Source of the DNA: Pseudonocardia oroxyli
GTDB taxonomy: Bacteria; Actinomycetota; Actinomycetes; Mycobacteriales; Pseudonocardiaceae
Assembly (NCBI RefSeq): GCF_900102195.1
Contig: NZ_FNBE01000015.1
Location: forward strand, 120,132-184,131
Direction: 5' to 3'
Length of the DNA: 64,000 bases
A program made the translations under genes and the position numbers. Positions 52,301 to 60,069 of the stretch are shown piece after piece (the first letter of the stretch is position 1; each line of letters opens with the position of its first letter). Under the pieces are notes generated by a model. It ran no database searches. It was not told the origin of the DNA and worked only from the letters and a program-made list of their open reading frames with translations.

Positions 52301-52408
52301 GCCGCACTCCGCGCCGAGCAGCTCTACCGCTGGCGTCAGGATCCGTCGAGCCCGCTCACCGCCTGGGCCGGGTTGGTATGTCTGTCCAGACTGGGCTCTG
52401 AGGCCTGA
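49322..52408 (+). CDS. Membrane-anchored CHAT-domain protease
   Basis: 1028 residues. The first 270 or so contain several hydrophobic spans (GCTLVGLAASLVAVFAGPWWAG, WLGLLAAVPAFVLVPVAGIALA, VVFAAAAVGLAAVLWSGWV). The middle is helical and TPR-like (EAVRRAEEALAVAES, GDPDRARGLLASV, ELELRHGDARAAAKALRRAL). CHAT is at the C-terminus, with LVVPHGPLAALPWAAVGID, His 899 in YLATHGDG and Cys 936 in VFASCLVGRVD. The arrangement suggests a membrane-tethered protease that senses at the membrane. The ATG at 49322 overlaps the previous stop; longer in-frame starts merely read antisense of that gene. Confidence 0.83.
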   Translation: MTAKARFGALTTGWPVLAKGLWWVVRPGCTLVGLAASLVAVFAGPWWAGCGAALLMVVARTIRRPWLGLLAAVPAFVLVPVAGIALAARVVAGVAAVLVVGRGSWRNGLEGVAAGRRQSAGSVPTDDEARGSLSGLSSMSDDDAIEAVGTAGAAAWASADGRRIASAAGMMLSLALTGTAGPVRLPLDLDVVRLAVLEQALDMARKVVFAAAAVGLAAVLWSGWVDLAPWMVLDGGPIRASIAYALVFALAFRLSRRADRMGLLVLLLSAGLIVDAGLAGIVGGGCAAVAAVAGNAARPTVDGLVLGGPRPAEPGPGLRTGTRRGRRTWRAATEARRWESEYEACLWDEIVADPDESAALKAGALAALAEDALSRSKLQEAVRRAEEALAVAESAVLPRGLATRVHAAAGRAVLAAGDPDRARGLLASVVDERAYRTDAAVQEAWREAAHSQAGESGGAGYLARWDAARHEAARAGDLAALRDMLGTDLDISMVRDKATRAALITAQSRGHLELGELELRHGDARAAAKALRRALAGLSGPATEVERAVAHTLLGAATTRTSPDRALTDLGTGVRALEDSRGELADELHRRGLVLRHAGVYELVFDAAQTLQEQGLGSGPLAAEVVESLRRGSLATMLRAGSLDLGEPVRAVQQRIAALESTDSPDGAAELADAHRELSAQLSGLFADAYVPRRVRDTPVDPGDRHVLAFHLDDLTATRMRGHTVWTPPGRTAWIHPFDVTDSEILDLVTASDPEERRVRMSARQDDEQRGRWRALGAALLPPELRLLFRGLPEGALERVLVVPHGPLAALPWAAVGIDDGRPLLSVAEIQVVPSLALLDRPGDRPGLGTGPVAVHLAEVAARAEARTLAELPTNRAEDLGGFLDLLSTGPAGAYLATHGDGVGLAQAVTFAGGGRLSAGAALGQRWPDWVVFASCLVGRVDVDPGAEPLGLPISCMLGGARTVVGGVIEIGYGAGAQAARVAVRVARGEHPAAALRAEQLYRWRQDPSSPLTAWAGLVCLSRLGSEA

Positions 52409-52914
52409 CCCGTCAGCCCGCTCCGACCAGCACGAAAGCGCACCGCTGCTCCATCCCGACCGCTCCGCCGCCGCGGGCGGCCGGGCCTCTCACCCAGAGC
52501 GTTGGCGTAGGCCGGTATCCCGTACGAACCAGACGACGTCCCAGTCATCGGCCCAGAGCAGCCACCGCGGCGCTCGACGATGAGCCTCAGCGGGAGGCAC
52601 CGCCTACCGTCGAACAGGCGGGCGACAGCCCGCAGGCCTCGGGCAATCGCCTCGACCACGGTCGCCACCGGGCGTGGGTCGCTGGCGGTGCGCGGGCGCG
52701 CCTTGCGGGTCTTCGGCGGCTGCACGGCTTCGCGCCGCGCCTCGCCGGGAGGGCTCTTTTGGGCTCCTGGGCACGATCATGAGCAGCTATCGGCGCAGTG
52801 CACGGGTGGCCGGCGGGGCCTTCGGCGCCACGGTGCGCGGCAACACTAGCCCACTCTCACCCGGAAGGAGGCCCCGCTGCCGGGCGCACCGGCTTCGGCG
52901 GGCGTCTTCCGCCA
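52409..52914. other. 506-base intergenic gap without a convincing gene
   Basis: A minus-strand open frame covers 52336-52725, but its start overlaps nothing and its residues (RPRTASDPRPVATVVEAIARGL) match no family I know. No clear hairpin or promoter pair was found. The gap separates the convergent CHAT gene and the unknown helical gene. Confidence 0.5.
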
Positions 52915-53661
52915 TCAGTCGGCCACGGGCTTCGAGACCTCCTGCCCAAGGAGCAGCAGGCACCGCTGCCCGAGCGGAGTCACTCGGTACTGCGTCATCG
53001 CTACCAGTCCGGCCCACGTCGAGTCGCCGAGCCTGCGGACGAGTCCGTGCCCGGAGAGGACCGACAGCAGGCCGTCGAGCAAGTCCTCGACCTGCGGGGC
53101 CGCCCGAGCGAGCTGCCATGCCTCCCACCCGATCGGGTCCTCCGAAGCCTCGGGCTTCCATAGCTCCTTCGGCGGCAGCGGGTACGCCGCCAGATGCCGC
53201 AGAACTATGACGTGGGGAGCTTCCAGATCGGCGAGAGCAGCAGCGAGGACGAGCGCTTCGTGCCCGCTCCCGCCGTCACGGAAGCCATCGGCGAGGACAC
53301 GCGCGAGGGCGATCACCTTTTGGTCCAAGGGAGTTCGCTCGGCTGCCTCGAGCACCCGGGCAAGCAACTCCAGCCGAACTGCGTCCTCGGCCGTGCGCTC
53401 GTCGAAGATGTCGATCCCCGTGTCGAGGATCTCCGCCGCCCGCTCAAGCGCCCACGCACGACGGCCCTTTCGCCGACTCCGCGCTCGCTTGACCAGCCTC
53501 GCGCTCAGCTTCATCGCAGGAGCTGTCGCTCCCGCAACTGCGACCGCGCCCGGTCCGAGTGGGGCGGCGGCAAAGCCTGCGGCGAGCGCGATGGCTCCTA
53601 CGGCCACGTCCAGTCGTGCGTCCTCGACGCCCTTGTTCGACTCCTCGTCGCGGTTGTCCAC
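52915..53661 (-). CDS. Unknown helical protein, possible regulator of the third module
   Basis: This 248-residue protein starts at GTG 53661, with GGAGG seven bases before it. One hydrophobic segment (VAVGAIALAAGFAAAPLGPGAVAVAGATAPA) near the N-terminus may be a membrane span. The rest is helical: AVRLELLARVLEAAERTPLDQKVIALARVLADGFRDG, LADLEAPHVIVLRHLAAYPLPP, then a winged-helix-like end (DGLLSVLSGHGLVRRL...MTQYRVTPLGQRCLLLLGQ). The latter resembles HTH wings that report domain switching. It is divergent from the TPR-CHAT gene. No family recognised. Confidence 0.6.
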   Translation of the reverse strand: MDNRDEESNKGVEDARLDVAVGAIALAAGFAAAPLGPGAVAVAGATAPAMKLSARLVKRARSRRKGRRAWALERAAEILDTGIDIFDERTAEDAVRLELLARVLEAAERTPLDQKVIALARVLADGFRDGGSGHEALVLAAALADLEAPHVIVLRHLAAYPLPPKELWKPEASEDPIGWEAWQLARAAPQVEDLLDGLLSVLSGHGLVRRLGDSTWAGLVAMTQYRVTPLGQRCLLLLGQEVSKPVAD

Positions 53662-53971
53662 GGCTGCCCCTCCTTCGACCAACGGAGCGGGCATCCTCGC
53701 AGGGCGGATGGCCGGGACCGGTCGCAGCGGACCGGAGGCGGCCGAACGGCCCAGCGGGCGGCTCAGGGTGTGTTGGCAGGGCTGACCTCGCACCAGTTCG
53801 GTTCGCTAGCCAGCTGCGAGGGGTGGCCGTTCTCGCGCGACGAGCAGCGCAGCCCTTGCAGAGGCCGAGGGAGATCGTGCGCAACGGTCCAGCTGATCGT
53901 CACAACTGAGGATCCAGGCCCGACTTCCGACGGCGCGGGACTAGATTCCCGACGGCGGCAGGGAGGCACCT
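53662..53971. other. Divergent intergenic region before TPR-CHAT gene
   Basis: 310 bases between two divergent genes. It should contain both promoters. I found only the GGGAGG ribosome site before ATG 53972 and GGAGG before GTG 53661, with no clear -35/-10 pair. Confidence 0.5.
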
Positions 53972-56900
53972 ATGGGCTGCGAGCAGGCAGAGCTCAACGA
54001 CCGGATCACCCGTCTGGAGCGCATTCTGAGCAGCGGCTCGGGCCCCGGAACCGGGTGGGCGCAGCGCGCCGAGCTGGCCGCCGCTCTGGCCGACCGCTAC
54101 CTGCGACATGGAGGTTCGGAGGACGATCGCGAACGGGTTGAACAGATCGTCGCGCAGCTGACGGTCGACGAGGACATGCCTGCAGGCCAGCGCGCGATGC
54201 TGGGCCATCTGCGGAATGCCGTGCGAATGCTGAGCACCATGCCGCCGGCACTGCGCTGTGGAGGAGGCCTGAATCTGAACCCCGAGGTGCTGCAGCAGGC
54301 CGAGGAGTGGCAGGGAAAACCGGTCGCGGCGCCAGCGGTGATCGACACAGGCAGCCTGCCGCCCGAGCTCCGGTGGGTGGGGGAGGCACTCCAGGCGTCG
54401 TCGCGAATGCTCTCGGAGGTGGCGCGAGACGGCGAGGTGTCAGAGGCGACGAGCGCCGCGCTGAACGATGTCGTAGTCCCGCCCGACAGTGAGGTCGGCG
54501 GCCTCCTGCGCGGGCTGGTCGCGCTGGTCACCCCGCAGGACCGGCGGGTGGCCGCGCTGGAGGCGGCCGTCGCCGAGCTCGCGGGCGGCAACCTGCTGCG
54601 CCCGGTGCTGCAACAGGACCTAGCCCGCGCGATTCTCGCCGGCGGAGATGGTGGGCAGACCGACACCCTCCGCCGCGCGACAGACCTCTTGGAGCAGGCG
54701 GCCGCGGGGATGGAGGATCCGCGGATGCGCGCGGAGGCCGAGGGGATGCTCGCCGGCGCCCTGGTCGTGTCGGCTGCGCTGGAGCAGTCCGCCGACCGCG
54801 CGGCCGCGGCCGACGAGCTCGCCCGTGGGCTGGTCGCCGCCGCGGCGGCGGCGGACGATCCGGCCCGGCTAGGCGCCGCGCGATTCTTAACGGCGCTGAC
54901 GGGTCTGTTGCGCGGCCTCGGCGAGCCCGGGCGGGACGCGTCCGCGGCGCTCGACGACCTCCTGGAGTCGATCTCGCTCCTGCCGGTCGGGCACCCGCTG
55001 CGCCCGGTGGCGGTCGGTCAGCTCGGTGCGGTGCTGTCCGACCGGCAGCTGATAGACGGCCTGCTCGCGAACGCCGACGCCGCTCAGGCCTTGCTTAGGC
55101 GCGCCTCCGAAGCGGTGGTGGAGAGGTCGGGAACTGATGCGGCCTTCTTCGCCTGCCTGGTGGCGGTGGCGCGCATCGGTCGCGCCGCGCGGGTGTCCGA
55201 CACCGCCGAGCTGGCAGCAGCCGCGACAGCGCTGCGCGACGGGCTCGACCGGGTCCCGGAGGGGCACCCGGTGCGGTCGAACCTGGAGGTCGCGCTACGG
55301 GCCGCGGAGCTGGGCGTCAGCGTGGGCCGGGGCGACGGTGTGCCACCTGCCGTGGCGAATCTGCGCCAGGTCCTGTCCGGGCGCGGGATTGCGGGGGTGT
55401 CGGCGGGCGCCGTCGGCACGCTGGTCGGGTCGCTCGACGTGGTGGCGGGCGTGGTCGACGCCGAGCCGGGCGCGGTGCGACAGGCCTTGGCGCGCATGGA
55501 AGAGGAGATCGAGAACTCGGACCTGTTTCCGCACCAGCTCGCCGCGCGACGCGCCCTGCTCGGCAAGAGCTATCTCGTCGCGGTCGGCAGCGGCGTTACG
55601 AACGCCGTCGACCGGGCGGTCGAGCACCTGACGGAGGCCCTCGGGCTGATCGGCCCGCGCCGCGGCGACGTCCTGCGGACCGATGTGCTGCGCGACCTGT
55701 CGGTTGCGCTGTGGGCGCGAGGCGACCACCTCGAGGCTCGACGCACGTGCCGGGACCAGTTGCTGTCCGCCGGGACGCTGGTGTTGCTGCAGTCCGGGGT
55801 GGCCGACGCCCTGGACACTGCCCGGGGTGCCGCGGCCGAGGCGACGAGACTCGTGGGCTGGTGTCTCGACGACGGTGACGCCGCCGGGGCAGTGGAGGCG
55901 CTGGAGCTGGGCCGTGCGCTCACCCTCCACGCCGCGACGGTGACGTCCGATGTGCCGGGGCTGCTGGAGGCAGCCGGTCATCTGGACCTCTCGCGGGCAT
56001 GGCGCGACGAGGCAGCCGCGCGTCGGGCGGGTCGCATTTCGGCGTCGTCCGACAGTGAGCCCGACTATGCGGCGGCGGCCGCCGACCTTCGGCACCGGGC
56101 GGTCGAGGTGCTGCAGACGACTCGGGCGGGAAGGCGGCTCCTCGTCGCACCCCCGCCCGCCGCCATCGGCAGGGCGTTGGCCACTCTTGGCCGTGACGCA
56201 CTGGCTTACCTGGTCCCTGGCGGCCCTGACGCTCCGGGCTGGGTACTGCTGCTCGATGAGCACGGCGTGGTCACCCGGGTACGGGCGCCGCTGCTGAGCC
56301 TGGGAGCCGACGATCCGCTGACTGCCTTTCTGCGCACCGATCGGCACGGCGAGTCCGGGCCGAGGCCGTGGCTCGACGCGCTGGATCGGCTCTGCGAGTG
56401 GGCCGGGGCCGCCGCGGTCGCCCCACTGCTCGGCGCGCTGGGCGACCGGCCGGGCAGCGGCCCGGACGGCGTCTGCCGCGTCATACTCGTTCCGTGCGGT
56501 CCGCTCGGTACGGTCCCCTGGCACGCGGCAGTGCTGCCGACCGGGTCCGGTGAGGTCAGGTACGCCTGCCAGGAACTCGTCCTGTCGGTGGCAGCATCCG
56601 GGCGGCAGCTCCGCGAGGTCGCCGGGCGTGGGCTTCTGCCGCCCGCCTCAGACCCGCTCCTCGTGCGCGGCCCGGACGAGAGCCTCCTCGGCGTGACCGA
56701 CGAGATCGACACGCTCGCGGACACCGTCTACCCGAGCGCGGCCGTCTTGGGTCCGGCGGCGACGCCCGACCAGCTCCTGGACCGGCTCCCGACGGCGGGG
56801 GCCACCGGCCCATCGATGATCCACCTGGGCTGCCACGCTGCCGCGAGGTCCACACTGGAGGACTCCCGGCTGGATCTGGCGGCCCCGCTCTCGTTGCGAA

Positions 56901-57289
56901 CCGTCTTGGAGCACGCCTCAGGACGCCCCGCGAACGCGGCCGGTCCGACCGTCGTCCTCGCCGCGTGCGAGTCTGACTTGACCAGGCTCGACGCCGACGA
57001 GTCACTCACGCCCGCGACGGCCTTCCTCGCCGCGGGCGCCGCCAGCGTCGTGGGCTCCCGGTGGGAGGTGACGGACCGGCCCACCGCCGTCGCCATGGTG
57101 GCGCTGCACCATTTCCTGGTGGTCGGCGGGCTGCCCGCCGCGGACGCACTTCGCGCGGTTCAGATGTGGATGCTCGACCCGGGACGGGTGCCGCTGCCCG
57201 GTATGCCGCCGCGGATCGCCCGTGACGCACGGAAGCGGCTGCTCGCCGACGTCGCGGTGTGGGGGGCGTTCGGCCACCACGGATGGTGA
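53972..57289 (+). CDS. TPR-CHAT protease (single polypeptide)
   Basis: 1105 residues. Residues about 10-750 are a helical TPR-like region (ERVEQIVAQLTVDEDMP, ARATDLLEQAAAGMEDP-type segments, AVEALELGRALTLHAATVTSDVPGL). The CHAT domain is at about residues 840-1100: CRVILVPCGPLGTVPWHAAVLP, His 955 in MIHLGCHAAAR, Cys 999 in VVLAACESDLT and SVVGSRWEVTDRPTAVAMV. Unlike the island's first system, TPR and CHAT are fused in the usual order. ATG 53972 has GGGAGG upstream. Three genes downstream belong to a CATRA module, probably the same operon. Confidence 0.9.
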   Translation: MGCEQAELNDRITRLERILSSGSGPGTGWAQRAELAAALADRYLRHGGSEDDRERVEQIVAQLTVDEDMPAGQRAMLGHLRNAVRMLSTMPPALRCGGGLNLNPEVLQQAEEWQGKPVAAPAVIDTGSLPPELRWVGEALQASSRMLSEVARDGEVSEATSAALNDVVVPPDSEVGGLLRGLVALVTPQDRRVAALEAAVAELAGGNLLRPVLQQDLARAILAGGDGGQTDTLRRATDLLEQAAAGMEDPRMRAEAEGMLAGALVVSAALEQSADRAAAADELARGLVAAAAAADDPARLGAARFLTALTGLLRGLGEPGRDASAALDDLLESISLLPVGHPLRPVAVGQLGAVLSDRQLIDGLLANADAAQALLRRASEAVVERSGTDAAFFACLVAVARIGRAARVSDTAELAAAATALRDGLDRVPEGHPVRSNLEVALRAAELGVSVGRGDGVPPAVANLRQVLSGRGIAGVSAGAVGTLVGSLDVVAGVVDAEPGAVRQALARMEEEIENSDLFPHQLAARRALLGKSYLVAVGSGVTNAVDRAVEHLTEALGLIGPRRGDVLRTDVLRDLSVALWARGDHLEARRTCRDQLLSAGTLVLLQSGVADALDTARGAAAEATRLVGWCLDDGDAAGAVEALELGRALTLHAATVTSDVPGLLEAAGHLDLSRAWRDEAAARRAGRISASSDSEPDYAAAAADLRHRAVEVLQTTRAGRRLLVAPPPAAIGRALATLGRDALAYLVPGGPDAPGWVLLLDEHGVVTRVRAPLLSLGADDPLTAFLRTDRHGESGPRPWLDALDRLCEWAGAAAVAPLLGALGDRPGSGPDGVCRVILVPCGPLGTVPWHAAVLPTGSGEVRYACQELVLSVAASGRQLREVAGRGLLPPASDPLLVRGPDESLLGVTDEIDTLADTVYPSAAVLGPAATPDQLLDRLPTAGATGPSMIHLGCHAAARSTLEDSRLDLAAPLSLRTVLEHASGRPANAAGPTVVLAACESDLTRLDADESLTPATAFLAAGAASVVGSRWEVTDRPTAVAMVALHHFLVVGGLPAADALRAVQMWMLDPGRVPLPGMPPRIARDARKRLLADVAVWGAFGHHGW

Positions 57290-57349
57290 CCAGACTGCGG
57301 AACGGGTGAGCAGGGTAACGCGCCGTGGTCGAACGACGACCAAGTTGGC

Positions 57350-58141
57350 ATGCCCCGGCAGGACTCGACGACGCGCATCGGTGAGGCCGAGCGGGCTGCG
57401 GCCCAACGTGCCTTGCAGGACCACCTCAACGCCCAACGCCTCCTCGTCAACGAGTACGCCGACCGCTCGGCGGCGGCCGCCACCGCGACGACCGCAGGGG
57501 AGATCGCCGCCCTGTTCACCGACCTCCCCGCTCCGCACCCGAAGCTCCCGAGCGGGCCGGGCGGCGGGTCGAAGCGCAGGCTCGTCATCGTGGCCGCCCT
57601 GGTCGTGGTGGTGTTGGTTGGCACCATCGCCTTCGTCGCGGGGCGCGGGGCCGAGCCAACCCCCGCCCCGGGCCCGGTCACACCGACAGCTCAACCGGCC
57701 CCGACCACGACCACACGTCCAACGACGAGTGCCGCGGCCACCCCGACCGGCCAAGCTCTGGCGAGCGGGGGGCAGGTGCGCCGGGCCACGAACGGCCAGT
57801 CGATCACACTGACCCCGGGCTACCGCGTCGACCTCGATGACCTGACCAGCCCGAACTGGCTGGCGAGCAACGGCTGTTGCGGCGACGTCTACTTCGACAG
57901 CGGCAGTAGGTACGTGACGTTCAACGACGACTACGCCGTCATGAGCGGGCCCGCCGACTACGCGGCCTGCACACAGGCGACGGCCTACGCCACCGGCAGC
58001 GTTGAGCGTGGCGGCCTCACCCCCGGCAAGCAGTTCTGTGTTCGCACCACCGAGGACCGGTTCGCGGTCGTGACGGTCGAAGGGACCACCGAGCAAGCCT
58101 TCCAGTTCAGCGTGACCGTTTGGGACCCGAGGTTCCGGTGA
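57350..58141 (+). CDS. DUF1707 domain membrane protein with extracellular domain
   Basis: 263 residues. The N-terminus (TTRIGEAERAAAQRALQDHLNAQRLLVNEYADRSAAAATATTAGEIAALFTDLPAP) is a DUF1707 (SHOCT-like) module. A single membrane helix (RLVIVAALVVVVLVGTIAFVAG) follows at about residue 75, then a Pro/Thr linker and an extracellular domain of about 130 residues with four cysteines (NGCCGD, YAACTQA, KQFCVRT). It could sense external stress for the TPR-CHAT/CATRA module. It is 60 bases after the CHAT gene and 3 bases before the next. Confidence 0.75.
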   Translation: MPRQDSTTRIGEAERAAAQRALQDHLNAQRLLVNEYADRSAAAATATTAGEIAALFTDLPAPHPKLPSGPGGGSKRRLVIVAALVVVVLVGTIAFVAGRGAEPTPAPGPVTPTAQPAPTTTTRPTTSAAATPTGQALASGGQVRRATNGQSITLTPGYRVDLDDLTSPNWLASNGCCGDVYFDSGSRYVTFNDDYAVMSGPADYAACTQATAYATGSVERGGLTPGKQFCVRTTEDRFAVVTVEGTTEQAFQFSVTVWDPRFR

Positions 58142-58144
58142 GCC

Positions 58145-58462
58145 GTGGACGCTGACGAGCGGGCCGAGGCCCTCGACCTCGCACGTGAGGCCCTCGGGTG
58201 GCGTCTGCCGGCCCGCCGCTGGGTGCAGGTCGACCGGGCTGTGCAGGCGCTGGCGGAAGCACTCGCGCAACGCGACGATGTTGCGTTCCGGAGGAACGCA
58301 CGCGAGCTGGCGCTGTCCGGACCGGGCCGGGCGGCCGACCCGGACGACCCTCCTCGGGAGCTGGCGAGCCCGCCAACCCGGGAGCGCCTTGCCCGGCTCG
58401 TCCACACCCTCGACGGGAAAAATTCCGACCCCAGCCCCGATGACACCTCCGCTGCAGGCTGA
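58145..58462 (+). CDS. Small CATRA system-associated protein
   Basis: A 105-residue helical protein (ALDLAREALGWRLPARRWVQVDRAVQALAEALAQRDDVAFRRNARELALSG) matching the small protein at 46685 in layout and sequence. It ends in LARLVHTLDG, like LLNRLVHDLQ there. The GTG at 58145 lies three bases after the DUF1707 stop, and its end overlaps the CATRA gene by 23 bases. Confidence 0.75.
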   Translation: MDADERAEALDLAREALGWRLPARRWVQVDRAVQALAEALAQRDDVAFRRNARELALSGPGRAADPDDPPRELASPPTRERLARLVHTLDGKNSDPSPDDTSAAG

Positions 58463-59939
58463 GGCCCTCGTCGTCCACCTCTTCGTAGCCGCGGACAGGC
58501 CGGAGAACGAGGCAGACCTCGCCTACCTGCACGCGGTCTGGCAGCGCTGCGTCGATCGGTGGGCGCTGACAGAGCGGGTCGCCGATCTTCCGGCGGACCT
58601 CGGACTCCGTACCGGCACGGGTCTGCTGGCCGGGCGGAAGCGCCCGACGGCCGACGGCTCACGGACACCCCACGTGCAGGCGGCGCTGCTGCGCCACGAG
58701 CACGACACCTACTGCCTCAGCGTCATGCGCGAGCCTGTGGGCGCCACCTGGACCCGGCTAGAGCGCGAGTGGGAGTCCATCCTCAACGGGCTCACCGCAC
58801 CGACCGGGCTCATCGGCTGCGCGCAAGTGTTTCTGGCCCGGTTGACCGGCTCCGGACCACCCGACCCAGCGCAGCTGTCCGAGGCGATTCGCGACCGGCT
58901 GCCCGCGTCACTCCTGGCGGCCGGTGAGTGGTGGCGCGCCGGCGTGACCGCCGATCCCGGCTTCGCGGTGTGGGAGGCGTCCGAGCGATCCGACGAGCGA
59001 GCCCTCCGGCGGCTAGTCGTCGTGGCCGATGCCGACGCGGACGACCTGTTGAGCAGCTGGACCTGGGTCGTCGGCGACCGTGCGCTGCCCGCACTGGGCC
59101 GGTACCTGCTCAACGCGGCGCGGCTGCGTCACCAGCTGCGGCTGTGGGGAACGACGCGGAGCCGGACGATGGCGGCGCGCAACGCCGCCGACGCGCGCGT
59201 CGACCGACTGCTGGGATTGCTGGACCCTGCGACTCGGGGAGATCCCGAGGTCGATGCGCTGCTGAGCGCGTCGGTGGAGATCGTGTCGTTGCAGGCGGGG
59301 AAGGTCGGACTAGCCCGCACCGCGGCCGGTCTGCGCGAGATGCGCCGCACGGTGGAGATCGCCACGGCGAACCTGTCCGCTCTCGGCGGCGAGACGACGT
59401 TGGGCCCCTTCGCCGACGACCGCGCGCTGGGCGCGTGGTTCTCTCAGCAGCTCGCCGACGACGAGACCTACCTTGACGCCGCGAAGGACCGGGCCGACCA
59501 GGTGGCGGGGTTAGCTGACCAGATTCTCCAGCGCCGGGTGCAGAAAGACCGGGAGCGGCTACAACATCGCCAGGAGCGCTTCAACCTCGGCCTCACCGGC
59601 ACCGTCGGAGCGATCCTCATGCTGCTCGCGGCAATCCAGTCGTTCGAGTACGCCGTTCCCCTGCCCCATCTCGTCCAACCGGCGGTGGTGGCCGCCCTCG
59701 GCGCGGTCGCGCTCTTGGCGTCGCTGCTCGTGCTCCGCGTCGCAGCGCCTGGCGCATGGTGGTCTGAGGTGCTGGTGTGGGTGGGGGCGGGACTGGTCGG
59801 CGCCACCGCGGCCTGGGTGGTCGTATCGGCTGTGATCGGCGACGCCGGCGCAGTCCTCACCTGGCGTTGGGCTGCTGTCGGGCTTCTGGTCGGTGTCGCT
59901 TGCCCGGCAGCGGCCGCGATCGGCCGACGTGCTCGCTGA
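58440..59939 (+). CDS. CATRA conflict-system protein with C-terminal membrane helices
   Basis: 499 residues. The CATRA domain occupies residues 1 to about 380: ALVVHLFVAADRP at the start, LLRHEHDTYCLSVMR, GCAQVFLARL, SWTWVVGDRALPALGRYLLNAARLRHQLRLW, ending in a coiled segment. Four predicted membrane helices follow (FNLGLTGTVGAILMLLAAIQSF, PAVVAALGAVALLASLLVLRV, VLVWVGAGLVGATAAWVVVSA, AAVGLLVGVACPAAAAI). Its paralogue at 44577 has a trypsin domain in that position, so the membrane part is the likely effector or anchor. It is the last cargo gene. Confidence 0.85.
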   Translation: MTPPLQAEALVVHLFVAADRPENEADLAYLHAVWQRCVDRWALTERVADLPADLGLRTGTGLLAGRKRPTADGSRTPHVQAALLRHEHDTYCLSVMREPVGATWTRLEREWESILNGLTAPTGLIGCAQVFLARLTGSGPPDPAQLSEAIRDRLPASLLAAGEWWRAGVTADPGFAVWEASERSDERALRRLVVVADADADDLLSSWTWVVGDRALPALGRYLLNAARLRHQLRLWGTTRSRTMAARNAADARVDRLLGLLDPATRGDPEVDALLSASVEIVSLQAGKVGLARTAAGLREMRRTVEIATANLSALGGETTLGPFADDRALGAWFSQQLADDETYLDAAKDRADQVAGLADQILQRRVQKDRERLQHRQERFNLGLTGTVGAILMLLAAIQSFEYAVPLPHLVQPAVVAALGAVALLASLLVLRVAAPGAWWSEVLVWVGAGLVGATAAWVVVSAVIGDAGAVLTWRWAAVGLLVGVACPAAAAIGRRAR

Positions 59940-60069
59940 GCTGCAGCGAAAGAAGGGCGGCCTGCCCGAGAGAGCCATAGGCCGAGACTTCTGTGCGGCA
60001 ACCGGCCCGTCACCGCGCCGGGAGTACTCCGCCTGCGCGACCTCCCAGCCGCGTTGTGGCCTCGGGCTC

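Noticed and set aside
52336..52725. Minus-strand frame in the gap after the membrane CHAT gene
   Set aside because: It overlaps the CHAT C-terminus, lacks a ribosome site and shows no known domain.
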